64,000 nt of DNA from Streptomyces sp. NBC_01498 (lineage in GTDB: Bacteria; Actinomycetota; Actinomycetes; Streptomycetales; Streptomycetaceae): contig NZ_CP109598.1 of assembly GCF_036327775.1 (NCBI RefSeq), positions 6,429,501 through 6,493,500 on the forward strand. Direction: 5' to 3'. Positions 1 through 8,675 of this stretch are shown piece by piece (the stretch's first letter is position 1; the number at the start of each line of letters is the position of its first letter). Both the position numbers and the translations under genes were made by a program. Under the pieces are notes generated by a model. That model did not search any database. It was given only the letters and a program-made list of their open reading frames with translations, and was not told where the DNA came from.

Positions 1-1904
1 CCACCCGTTACTCCGCGCCCAGCCCGCGTGCCCAAGCGGCCGTCATCTCCGCCGCGCTGCGGGATGCGGGGGTGTCGGTGGAGTCGATTGGTTTGGTGGA
101 GGCGCATGGGACGGGGACGAGTCTGGGTGATCCGATTGAGGTGGAGGGGTTGTCCCGTGCGTGGGGTGGGGTGGGTTCGGGTGGTTCGCAGTTTTGTGCG
201 CTGGGTTCGTTGAAGGGGAATGTGGGGCATTTGGAGCCGGCTGCGGGGTTGGCCGGGTTGGTGAAGGTGTTGTTGGCGATGGAGCGGGGTGTGGTGCCTC
301 CGTCGTTGCATGTGGTGCGGCCGAATGACCATATTCGGTTCGAGGAGACGCCGTTCTATCTGGCGGATCGTGCGGTGGAGTGGCCTCGTGCGGGTGGTGA
401 GCCTCGGCGTGCGGCGGTGAGTGCGTTCGGGATGGGTGGGGTGAACGCGCATGTGATCGTGGAGGAGGCTCCTGCCCGCGAGGAACGTGTCGTTCCCGCC
501 GGTGAGTCGCATGTGGTGCGGGTCAGTGCGGCGGAAGAGACCGCACTCCGCGCCCTCGCCGGCTCGTACGCGGACGCTCTGGCGGACGTACCGGCCGAGG
601 AGTTGGGCGACTTCGCGTTCACCGCGAACACGGGCCGGGCCGAACACCGTTACGGCGTGGCCGTCCAGGGCGCGGATGCTCGTGAACTCGCCGCCGGGCT
701 CAGGGAGATCGCGGCGGACAGCCGAGCACTGCCCCGTCGCGGGGGGTCCGGGGTGCCGATCGCGTTCATGTTCACGGGTCAGGGTTCGCAGTACGTGGGG
801 ATGGGCCGTGGGTTGTACGCGGCGGAGCCGGTGTTCCGGGCGGCGCTGGACGAGTGCGCGGAGTTGCTGGCGGGTCAGGCTGAAGTGCCCCTGCGTGAGC
901 TGCTGTTCGGTGAGGACACCGGGCGGCTGGGGCGGACGGCGTACGCGCAGCCGGCGATCGTGAGCGTGCAGGTGGCTCTGGTGCGCTGGCTGGAGTCGGT
1001 CGGGGTGCGGCCCGATGTGGTGGTGGGTCACAGCCTGGGTGAGCTGACGGCGGCCTGGGCGGCGGGAGTCATGGATCTCGGGGACCTGCTCGAACTGACC
1101 GCGCTGCGCGGCCGGTTGATGGAGTCCCAGCCCGGCGAGGGCGCGATGGCGGTGGTCCATGCCGACCCGGAGGCCGTCCTGGCGGCCCTGACCCACTTCC
1201 CCGGTGTCGAGGTCGCCGCCTTCAACGCGCCTCGCTCAGTGACGGTGACCGGCCCCGTGGACCACGTGTCCGCGTTCTGCGCCGGTTCGGGGTTGCGGAC
1301 CCAGCGGCTGGCGGTGAGCCACGCGTTCCACTCGGCGTCCATGGAGGGCGCGGTGGCACCGTTCACCGAAGCGGTCGCCCAACGGGCCCTGTCCGCACCG
1401 GACATCGGGTTCGCGTCGACCGTGACCGGCGGCTGGCACGCGCCCGACACGGCGTCCGCCCCCGCGTACTGGGGCCGGGCGATCCGTGAACCGGTCCGCT
1501 TCTCGCAGGCGTTGGCGACCCTCGCGGCGGCGAACCCGGCAGTGGTCTGGGAGATCGGCGCGCACCCCCAGCTCACGTCGCTCGCCAAAGCCTCGTGGGC
1601 CGGGGAACAGCCCGTATGGCTCAGCACACTCCGCCGGGACCGCGTCGACCAGGCCGAAGTGCACCGGGCGCTGGCCGGTCACTACAACCACACCCGCACC
1701 GAACTCGACTGGTCCGCACTCCACGAGGGCAAGGGCCGGCGCACCCTCACCCTCCCCACCTACCCCTTCAACAGAAGGCGGTTCTGGATCGCCCCCGCCC
1801 CGCACGACACCACGTCGAGCCGGCACAACCCGCACAGCGAGCAGAACCCGAAGAACCAGCAGAACCCGAAGAACGAGATGAAGAGGCACCTGAACCATGG
1901 CTAG
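1..1904 (+). CDS. Type I polyketide synthase, KS-AT protein (5' end outside window)
   Basis: This is the C-terminal part of a modular PKS protein; the frame is open to base 1, so the true start lies upstream. The ketosynthase keeps its first catalytic histidine in VEAHGTGT (about nt 93-116) and the second in KGNVGHLEPAAG (about 213-248). An acyltransferase follows: TGQGSQYVGMG, GHSLGE with the nucleophile serine at 1032-1034, and HAFH at about 1320-1331, which in AT families indicates malonyl-CoA. After the post-AT linker (LPTYPFNRRRFW) the protein ends in an Asn/Gln-rich tail with no DH, KR or ACP. Those domains are in the gene at 3015, so the two proteins probably form one working module. 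Bases 60-480 use many T- and G-ending codons, unlike the C-ending codons of the AT part. Confidence 0.95.
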   Translation, partial: TRYSAPSPRAQAAVISAALRDAGVSVESIGLVEAHGTGTSLGDPIEVEGLSRAWGGVGSGGSQFCALGSLKGNVGHLEPAAGLAGLVKVLLAMERGVVPPSLHVVRPNDHIRFEETPFYLADRAVEWPRAGGEPRRAAVSAFGMGGVNAHVIVEEAPAREERVVPAGESHVVRVSAAEETALRALAGSYADALADVPAEELGDFAFTANTGRAEHRYGVAVQGADARELAAGLREIAADSRALPRRGGSGVPIAFMFTGQGSQYVGMGRGLYAAEPVFRAALDECAELLAGQAEVPLRELLFGEDTGRLGRTAYAQPAIVSVQVALVRWLESVGVRPDVVVGHSLGELTAAWAAGVMDLGDLLELTALRGRLMESQPGEGAMAVVHADPEAVLAALTHFPGVEVAAFNAPRSVTVTGPVDHVSAFCAGSGLRTQRLAVSHAFHSASMEGAVAPFTEAVAQRALSAPDIGFASTVTGGWHAPDTASAPAYWGRAIREPVRFSQALATLAAANPAVVWEIGAHPQLTSLAKASWAGEQPVWLSTLRRDRVDQAEVHRALAGHYNHTRTELDWSALHEGKGRRTLTLPTYPFNRRRFWIAPAPHDTTSSRHNPHSEQNPKNQQNPKNEMKRHLNHG

Positions 1905-3018
1905 CGAATACGGACTCAAGCGACACTTCAACGGCGACGCGGCCCGTCTGATCGGCGACAAAGTCCGTGCCGCCCACCCCGAGTTCGACGTGGAGGGCTA
2001 CGCGGCCGAGGTCGAGTCACGCATTCCCGACAAGGAACTCAAGGACCGCGTCCTCGTCCTGGCCGAGGGCCTGCGTACCCGCCTGCCCGCCGGCTACCCC
2101 GAGGCGCTGCCTCTTCTCCTCACCGTCCTCGGCGACGAACTCGCCGAAGGGGAAGGGATGTTCAACACCAGCTGGTACCTGATGCCGGTCGCCCGCTTCG
2201 TCGAGGAGTACGGTCTCGACCACCCCGACCTGTCCCTGGACGCCATCGAGGAGATCACCAAGCGGCACACGGGTGAGTACGCGATCCGGCCCTACCTCGA
2301 ACAGCACCACGCGCCGACGATGGAGCGGGTCGCCCGGTGGGCGCAGAGCCCGAGCCACAACGTGCGGCGCCTCGCGACCGAGGGAATCCGCTCCCGCCTC
2401 CCGTGGGCCCGGACCTTGACCGTGTTCGTCAAGGACCCCCGGCCGGTCCTGGAGATCCTCGAAGTCCTGCGCAGCGACCCCTCCGAATACGTGCGCAAGT
2501 CCGTCGCCAACAACCTCAACGACATCTCCAAGGACACGCCCGATCTCGCGCTCGACACCGCCGTGCGCTGGCTGGCGGAGAGCCCCACCCCCGAGACCAA
2601 CTGGATCGTCAGGCACGGACTGCGCACCTTGGTGAAGAAGGGCGATCAGCGGGCCCTCGCCCTTCTCGGGGCCACGGGCGGTGAGCATGTCCGCGTACCC
2701 CGGCTGAGCATCACGCCCCACACGGTGACCATCGGCGACACCCTCGTCATCAGCTTCGACATCGAGAACACCGACGGCCGGGCGCACAGCATCGCCGTCG
2801 ACTACGTGGTGCACCACGTCCGCAAGAACGGCCGCAGCATCCCGAAGGTCTTCAAGCTGACCACCCTCGAACTCGGCCCCGGCGAGCGGCGGTCCCTGGA
2901 GAAGACCCACACGATCAAGGAGGTGCAGACCCGCAAGTACTACCCGGGTGAGCACAGCGTCGACATCCAGGTGAACGGTCTCGTCCAGGCCAGCGACAGA
3001 TTCGGGCTGCTCACATGA
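1897..3018 (+). CDS. AlkC-type DNA alkylation repair glycosylase inside the PKS operon
   Basis: The 373-residue protein matches the AlkC branch of the AlkC/AlkD HEAT-repeat DNA glycosylases, which excise alkylated bases without base flipping. Residues 1-265 are alpha-helical repeats with the family signature HNVRRLATEGIRSRLPWA. Residues about 268-373 form the Ig-like domain found in one AlkC subclass. The ATG at 1897 overlaps the end of the KS-AT gene, and its stop overlaps the ATG of the next PKS gene (ATGA). An AAGAGG ribosome site lies about 10 bases upstream. Such tight coupling between two PKS genes points to a cluster-dedicated role, most likely self-resistance to a DNA-alkylating product. 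YtkR2 in the yatakemycin cluster is a known parallel from the AlkD branch. The fold assignment is firm; the self-resistance role is inferred. Confidence 0.88.
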   Translation: MASEYGLKRHFNGDAARLIGDKVRAAHPEFDVEGYAAEVESRIPDKELKDRVLVLAEGLRTRLPAGYPEALPLLLTVLGDELAEGEGMFNTSWYLMPVARFVEEYGLDHPDLSLDAIEEITKRHTGEYAIRPYLEQHHAPTMERVARWAQSPSHNVRRLATEGIRSRLPWARTLTVFVKDPRPVLEILEVLRSDPSEYVRKSVANNLNDISKDTPDLALDTAVRWLAESPTPETNWIVRHGLRTLVKKGDQRALALLGATGGEHVRVPRLSITPHTVTIGDTLVISFDIENTDGRAHSIAVDYVVHHVRKNGRSIPKVFKLTTLELGPGERRSLEKTHTIKEVQTRKYYPGEHSVDIQVNGLVQASDRFGLLT

Positions 3019-6000
3019 CGGGCGTCAGGTCGGTTCTCCGTGCCGCCGATCCGCTGGTCTCCCACCACCGGATCGGCGGAGTCCCCGTGCTGCCCGCCGC
3101 CGCGCAGATCGACGCCGTGCTGTCCGCCTGCGACGCCCGCCTCCCGGACCGCTGGTGGACCCTGGAGCGGGTCGCCTTCCGGGCACCGCTGCTGGTGACC
3201 GGCGCCGAGGCGGAGCTGGAGGTCCAGACGGGCGAGGACGGCGCCTGCTCGGTCACCTCCGTACGGCCCGAGCCGGGCGAACCGGTTGTGCACTGCACCG
3301 CCCGCGCCTCCGGCAGCCCGTTGCCGCCACCCCGCTACGTCGACGTGGCCGCGCTGCGGGACGGGTGCACGGAGCACGTGGCGCTGTCGGAGGTGGCCGC
3401 GTGGCGCGAGGCCAGCGGGATCGCGTACGGGCCGGCGTACCAGGTGATCCGGTCGGCGTACCGGGGCCCGGGACGGATGCTGCTGATGCTCCGGGCCGGG
3501 GACGACGCGAGTGTGGCGTCGGCTCCTCCCTTCGTACCGCCCGCGCTCCTGGACAGCGTCTTCCAGGCGCTCGGCATGCTCGACGGGGGCGCGGCCGGGG
3601 CGTGCCTGCCCTGGTACGTCGGCCGGCTGGTGGCCCGCCGCCGGATCTCCGGCACGGTGATCGCCCTGGTCGAACGGGACGAGCCGGGCGACACCGGGGG
3701 CCCGGCCGGTGCCGTACGGGGACGGGCCACCGTCTGCAACCAGCAGGGGGAGGTCCTGCTGGAACTGGACCGCGTCACCCTCAAGGCCGCCGGGCCCGTG
3801 GCGACCGCGTCTGAGCCCGCGCCGTCCCCGGTGCCCGAACGGCCCACCGCCACGGCCGCGTCGGCACCGGCCGACTCCGAACAGGGGATGGCGGCGGTGC
3901 CGTTGACCGAGACCGTGGTGTGGCGGAAGGCCGAGGCCACTCCCGTACCTCCGGACGTGCCCGAAGGGCCCGTGCTGATCGTGTCCTCGCACGACGCCCG
4001 CCCGCACGACGCCCACCCGCCCGGGGACGCGGAGTCCGAGGGCCCTCGGTTCGTCCGCATGACGCCGGAGCAGGTGACCGACGGGGGCCTCGACACGCCC
4101 CCGGACGGCGCCGCCTTCCGGGGCGTCGTGTACGTGGCACCGCCCGGCCCGGCCGGCGAGGCGGCGGTGACGGAGGCCCTCCAGGGAGTCTTCGCGCTGC
4201 TGCGCCGTCTCGCGGCCCGCCCGCCGATGCCCGATCTGCTGATCGTCACCACCGCCGCGCACCAGGTGGTGGCGGAGGACGTCGTCGACCCGTTCATGAC
4301 CGCCCTGTGGGGGCTCGGCCGCACCCTGCGCGTCGAGCACCCCCGCTCCCGGGTCCGCCTGGTCGACCTCGGCCCCGGGAACACCGTCGGCCCCGGCGAC
4401 GACGGTGCCGCGATCCTTCGCGAGGTGCTCGGCCAGGACCGGCCGGAACTCGCCCTGCGCCACGACACCTGGTACGAGCCCTCCGTACAGCCGCGGCCCA
4501 CGGGCGGCGGCGCCGACCCGGTGCGCTACGCCGGTGGCCGCTTCCTGATCACCGGCGGTATGGGCGGCATCGGCCTGCGCGTCGCCGAGTTCCTCGCGGA
4601 GGAGGGCTGCGCCCATCTCACCCTGGTCGGGCGGACCGTGCCCGACCGGGGAACGGCCCGCGAACGCCTCGACCGGCTCGGGGCGCGCTGCGACCTGGCC
4701 GTCGTGGCGGCGGACGTCCGCTCACTTCGCGAGGAACTGGCCGACGCCGGGCGCTACGACGGGGTGTTCCACGCCGCCGGAGTGCTGCGCGACGGACTGG
4801 CGCGCGGCCTGACGCCGGAGCAGGTGGACACCGTGCTCGGCCCCAAGATCGGCGGCGTGCACGCGCTCGCCGACCTGATGTCCCGGCACGAACAGCCGGG
4901 TTTCGTCGCCCTGTTCTCCTCGGTCGCGGCCGTACGGGCGAACCTCGGCCAGAGCGCCTACGCCGCGGCCAACGCCTATCTCGACGGCTACGCCGCCCGC
5001 CGACGCGCCGAAGGCCACCCCTGGTACAGCCTCGGCTGGGGCCTGTGGACCGTCGGGATGGGGGAGTCCATCGCCCCGAAGGCCGCCGCGCACGGCATCC
5101 CCGCCCTCACCGAGAACGACGGAATCGACCTGCTCCGAACGGCCCTCGGCCGACGTCCCGCGCATTACGTCCTGTCCGCCGCCGCTGAAGCGAAGGATGT
5201 ACCCATGACCGCTGTCACTCCGGAATCCGTCCTGTGGCCGTCACTCACCCACGCGCTCACCCATGTCCTGCATCTCGACGGTGTGTCCCGCGAGGACGAC
5301 CTTCTGGAGCTGGGCCTCGACTCGATGATGGCGGTCGAACTCGCGGCGGCACTGACCGCCGACGGGCTCGACATCGACCCCATGGTGTTCTTCGAGCGCA
5401 CCAACGTCGGCGCGCTCCTGGCCCACCTCGAATCCCTGCCGCGCACCGCCCCGACCGCCGGAGCCCCCGCCGCCACCCGGGCGCACACACCCGTACCGCA
5501 CTCGCCCGCCGCACCGCCGGCACCCGCGGCCCGGTCGGCGTACCTGCCGGTGCCGCCCCCGCAGACCCGGCCCGCCGTGGTGGTGGAACGGCCGTCGGCC
5601 GCCACGGTGCCGGGCGCCGCCGACTCCTTCGTCCCGGACTGGGACCGCTTCAGGGACGGCGCGCCCGCCGCCCCCGCCGCCGTGCTCCCGCCGGTGTCTC
5701 CGCCGCCCCGTCCCGAAGCCCGGCCCGAACCCCGCGCCGCGACCCCGGCCGCCGACCCCGGCCCGGCCCGGACGCCCTACCCGGCCCCGGCCCAGTCCCC
5801 GTCCGCTCCCGCCCCGGCGGCCGACCGAGTACCCCGCCGGACCCTGCCGGGCCGGCTGGCCGACGCCCCCCACGGCAGGTTCCTCGACCGGCGCATCGAC
5901 GCGCTGTCGACGGAGGACCGTCTGATCGTCGCCAAGGACCAGTACTTCTACGAACCCGTCATCGAGGAGGCCACCGGCCCCCGGATCAAGTTCGACGGCC

Positions 6001-7064
6001 GCTGGTACCTCAACTTCGCCTCCTACAGCTACCTCGGCCTCATCGGGCACGACTACATCGAGGACCAGGCGCTGCGCGCCGTGGAGCGGCACGGGACCGG
6101 CGCCCACGGGGTGCGGCTGCTGGCGGGCACCCTGCATCTGCACCGGGAACTGGAGCTGGCCCTCGCCCGCTTCCTCGGCACCGAGGACGCCATCGTCTTC
6201 TCCAGCGGCTACATGGCGAACGTGGCGACCATCGGCGCGCTCGTCGGCCCCGGTGACGTCGTCATCGGCGACGTCTTCAACCACGCCAGCATCCTCGACG
6301 GCTACCGGCTGTCCGGCGCGTCGGTCATCACCTACGCCCACAACGACCTCGCCGACCTGGAACGCGCCCTGCGCAAGGCGGGCGACGCGGGCCGCCTGGT
6401 GGTCACCGACGCCGTCTTCAGCATGGACGGCGACGTCGCCGACCTGCCCGGCATCGTGGAGCTGTGCGAGCGCTACGACGCCCCCCTGATGGTCGACGAG
6501 GCGCACAGCCTGGGAGTTCTCGGTGACACCGGCCGGGGCATCACCGAACACTTCGGGATCGACCCCGCACGGGTCGACGTCAAGATGGGCACGCTCTCCA
6601 AGACGGTGCCCAGTGCGGGCGGTTACGTCGCCGGGTCCAGCGACCTGATCTTCGCGCTGAAGAACAACGCGCGGGGCTGGATGTTCTCGGCGGCGGTCAC
6701 TCCCGCCCAGGTCGCGGCTGCCAAGGCGGCGATCGAGGTGATGGAGGCCGCCCCCTCCCTCACCCGGGACACCCGCACGAAGACGATCCGCTACCGCGAC
6801 CAGCTGCGCGCCCTCGGCTTCGACACGCTGGCCAGCGAGACACCGGTGGTGCCCATCATCTGCGCCAGTGCCGAGCAGGCGGGCACCATGGCCCGGCTGT
6901 GCCAGCAGGACGGCCTCTTCGTGCAGCCGATCGTCTACCCCGCCGTGCCGCGCAATCTGCCCCGGCTGCGGACCATCGTCAACCTCAGCCACTCCGACGC
7001 CGATCTCGACTCGGCCGTCCTGACGCTGGAGAAGGCCGGCCGTGCCTGCGGCCTGATCCGCTGA
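3015..7064 (+). CDS. Polyketide synthase DH-KR-ACP with C-terminal alpha-oxoamine synthase
   Basis: This 1349-residue protein has four parts. A dehydratase (residues about 5-265) carries the HxxxGxxxxP motif HRIGGVPVLP, YGPAYQ and the DxxxQ motif DSVFQ. A ketoreductase core (about 505-690) has TGGMGGIG, catalytic Ser and Tyr in SSVAAV and SAYAAAN, and LRD where B-type KRs have LDD. An ACP carries the phosphopantetheine serine in GLDSMM near residue 770. After a Pro/Ala-rich linker (about 815-950), residues 958-1349 are a PLP-dependent alpha-oxoamine synthase of the AONS/serine palmitoyltransferase type, with the PLP lysine in TLSKTVPSAGG near 1196. There is no enoylreductase or thioesterase domain. 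The likely product is an unsaturated chain released by decarboxylative condensation with an amino acid to an alpha-amino ketone. Confidence 0.93.
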   Translation: MTGVRSVLRAADPLVSHHRIGGVPVLPAAAQIDAVLSACDARLPDRWWTLERVAFRAPLLVTGAEAELEVQTGEDGACSVTSVRPEPGEPVVHCTARASGSPLPPPRYVDVAALRDGCTEHVALSEVAAWREASGIAYGPAYQVIRSAYRGPGRMLLMLRAGDDASVASAPPFVPPALLDSVFQALGMLDGGAAGACLPWYVGRLVARRRISGTVIALVERDEPGDTGGPAGAVRGRATVCNQQGEVLLELDRVTLKAAGPVATASEPAPSPVPERPTATAASAPADSEQGMAAVPLTETVVWRKAEATPVPPDVPEGPVLIVSSHDARPHDAHPPGDAESEGPRFVRMTPEQVTDGGLDTPPDGAAFRGVVYVAPPGPAGEAAVTEALQGVFALLRRLAARPPMPDLLIVTTAAHQVVAEDVVDPFMTALWGLGRTLRVEHPRSRVRLVDLGPGNTVGPGDDGAAILREVLGQDRPELALRHDTWYEPSVQPRPTGGGADPVRYAGGRFLITGGMGGIGLRVAEFLAEEGCAHLTLVGRTVPDRGTARERLDRLGARCDLAVVAADVRSLREELADAGRYDGVFHAAGVLRDGLARGLTPEQVDTVLGPKIGGVHALADLMSRHEQPGFVALFSSVAAVRANLGQSAYAAANAYLDGYAARRRAEGHPWYSLGWGLWTVGMGESIAPKAAAHGIPALTENDGIDLLRTALGRRPAHYVLSAAAEAKDVPMTAVTPESVLWPSLTHALTHVLHLDGVSREDDLLELGLDSMMAVELAAALTADGLDIDPMVFFERTNVGALLAHLESLPRTAPTAGAPAATRAHTPVPHSPAAPPAPAARSAYLPVPPPQTRPAVVVERPSAATVPGAADSFVPDWDRFRDGAPAAPAAVLPPVSPPPRPEARPEPRAATPAADPGPARTPYPAPAQSPSAPAPAADRVPRRTLPGRLADAPHGRFLDRRIDALSTEDRLIVAKDQYFYEPVIEEATGPRIKFDGRWYLNFASYSYLGLIGHDYIEDQALRAVERHGTGAHGVRLLAGTLHLHRELELALARFLGTEDAIVFSSGYMANVATIGALVGPGDVVIGDVFNHASILDGYRLSGASVITYAHNDLADLERALRKAGDAGRLVVTDAVFSMDGDVADLPGIVELCERYDAPLMVDEAHSLGVLGDTGRGITEHFGIDPARVDVKMGTLSKTVPSAGGYVAGSSDLIFALKNNARGWMFSAAVTPAQVAAAKAAIEVMEAAPSLTRDTRTKTIRYRDQLRALGFDTLASETPVVPIICASAEQAGTMARLCQQDGLFVQPIVYPAVPRNLPRLRTIVNLSHSDADLDSAVLTLEKAGRACGLIR

Positions 7065-7093
7065 GCGCCGGCCGGCGGAGCGCTCCGAACGCG

Positions 7094-7120
7094 GTGGGCC
7101 ACCGGTACGCGGTGGCCCAC
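7094..7120 (+). terminator. Perfect 11-bp hairpin between PKS gene and small ORF
   Basis: GTGGGCCACCG and CGGTGGCCCAC form a perfect 11-bp stem around a 5-base loop. It lies 30 bases after the PKS stop and 72 bases before the next start, so it may end or attenuate transcription between the PKS genes and the downstream genes. No T-run follows, which is usual in Streptomyces. Confidence 0.6.
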
Positions 7121-7191
7121 CCGACCGGGGCGCTCACCGGGACCCGGCACCGTACACAGTCCACGCACGGCAAACCAAGGGGGTACCGACC

Positions 7192-7500
7192 ATGACGGAC
7201 ATCGACACCTCGGCGTTCTTCGGAGCGATTCTGAAGACCATCGCCTCGACCCGGAACCACGGCACCGACCGGGACGCGTACGCGTCCGGCGTGCTGGAGC
7301 CCACCGCGCGGATCCGCGCGTTCGAGAAGGAGATCGGTGACCGGCGGCTGACGCCCACCGAGGCCGAGGAGGTGCTCGGGCTGCTCGGTACGACGCTGCG
7401 TACCAAGCACACACCGGACGAGGAGCGCGAGTACTACCTCCAGTACATCGAGAAGGTCGCCGGGATCAGCCGGGCCTCGCTGGGTCTGTCCGGCTGGTGA
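7192..7500 (+). CDS. Small unknown protein of the PKS cluster
   Basis: A 102-residue protein rich in charged helices, with no signal peptide, membrane segment, cysteine pair or motif that I recognise. The ATG is preceded by an AAGGGGG ribosome site about 9 bases upstream, and the stop overlaps the GTG of the deacetylase-like gene (GTGA), so it is translationally coupled and belongs to the cluster. Its size and predicted all-helical character would fit a small helper, docking or immunity-type protein, but nothing in the sequence decides between these. Function unknown. Confidence 0.7.
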   Translation: MTDIDTSAFFGAILKTIASTRNHGTDRDAYASGVLEPTARIRAFEKEIGDRRLTPTEAEEVLGLLGTTLRTKHTPDEEREYYLQYIEKVAGISRASLGLSGW

Positions 7501-8675
7501 GCACCTCCCGTCTCGCGTGGTACAGCCACGAGATCTGTTTCTGGCACGACCCCGGCCCCGGATCGGGGTACGTGCCGGTGGGGCCGGGTGTCGAGCCGTT
7601 GCGCCAGTTCGCGGTCGACCCGGACCTGCGGCGTGCCGAGGGCCTGGTCAAGGCGTCGGGGGTGATGGACCGGTTCACCGCCCTCACCCCGGAGCCGGCC
7701 TCCGACGAGGACCTGCTCCTCGTGCACGTCCCCGACCACATCGAGCGGATCGAGGCGGCGTCGGCGGCCGGCGCGGGCGACGCCGGGGTGTACGCGTACG
7801 TCAACTACCACAGCGCGCAGGCCGCGAGGCTCGCCGTGGGGGCCTGTGTGGAGGCCGCCACCGGTGTCCTGGACGGCCGCTTCGACCGGGCCTACTGCCT
7901 GGTGAGGCCGCCAGGCCACCACGCGGAACCGGACCGGGCGATGGCGCTGTGCCTCTACAACAACCTGGCGGTGGCCGCCCGCGCGGCGCAGCGCCGGGGG
8001 GCACGCCGCGTGCTGATCCTGGACTGGGACGTGCACCACGGCAACGGCATCCAGCGGACCTTCTACGAGGACCCCGACGTGCTGTACATCTCGGTGCATC
8101 AGGAGGGGCTGTTCCCGGCGGCGTCCGGTCTCGTCCTGGAGACCGGCGCGGGCGCGGGGGTCGGCAGCACCCTCAACGTGCCGCTGCCCGCAGGCTCGGG
8201 CCACGGCGCCTATCTCGCGGTCATGGACCGGATCGTGGCGCCGGCGGCCCGCGCCTTTCGCCCCGACCTGATCCTGGTGGCGGCGGGCGTCGACGCGAGC
8301 GGCCACGATCCGATGGGCCGGATGCTCTGCACCAGCCGCACCTTCCACAGCATGACGTCGACGATGTGCCGGCTGGCGGACGAACTGACGGGCGGCAGGA
8401 TCGTCCTCGCCCACGAGGGCGGCTACTCGGCCTGGTACCAGCCGATGCTGGTGCTCGGCACGGCCGCCGCCGTCGCCGGTCTGCCGGCCCCTCAGGACCC
8501 GTTCCTGCACGCGCTCGAACACCTGCCGGGCCAGCGTCTGCAACGTCACCAGGAGCGGGTGATCGCCTTCCTGGAGGGGCACCACCCGCTGCTCGCGGAC
8601 CCGGCGCCCGCACCGTCCGCATCCCCGTCCGGGGCGGCCGGGCGGCCCGTGCCGGAGAGCGGGGTGCCGCGATGA
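7497..8675 (+). CDS. Histone-deacetylase-like zinc amidohydrolase
   Basis: The 392-residue protein belongs to the arginase/deacetylase superfamily, with features of the class II HDAC, acetoin-utilisation and acetylpolyamine amidohydrolase group. The catalytic His pair is in VRPPGHHAEP. Zinc ligands Asp and His are in LDWDVHHGNG and the third ligand Asp in AAGVDASGHDP. The tyrosine region is HEGGYSAWY. All key residues are present, so it should be active. It starts at GTG 7497, overlapping the preceding stop. In a cluster whose synthase is predicted to make an alpha-amino ketone, removal of an N-acyl group from an intermediate or masked product is a natural role. That is inference; the substrate cannot be read from the sequence. 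Confidence 0.88.
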   Translation: MSTSRLAWYSHEICFWHDPGPGSGYVPVGPGVEPLRQFAVDPDLRRAEGLVKASGVMDRFTALTPEPASDEDLLLVHVPDHIERIEAASAAGAGDAGVYAYVNYHSAQAARLAVGACVEAATGVLDGRFDRAYCLVRPPGHHAEPDRAMALCLYNNLAVAARAAQRRGARRVLILDWDVHHGNGIQRTFYEDPDVLYISVHQEGLFPAASGLVLETGAGAGVGSTLNVPLPAGSGHGAYLAVMDRIVAPAARAFRPDLILVAAGVDASGHDPMGRMLCTSRTFHSMTSTMCRLADELTGGRIVLAHEGGYSAWYQPMLVLGTAAAVAGLPAPQDPFLHALEHLPGQRLQRHQERVIAFLEGHHPLLADPAPAPSASPSGAAGRPVPESGVPR

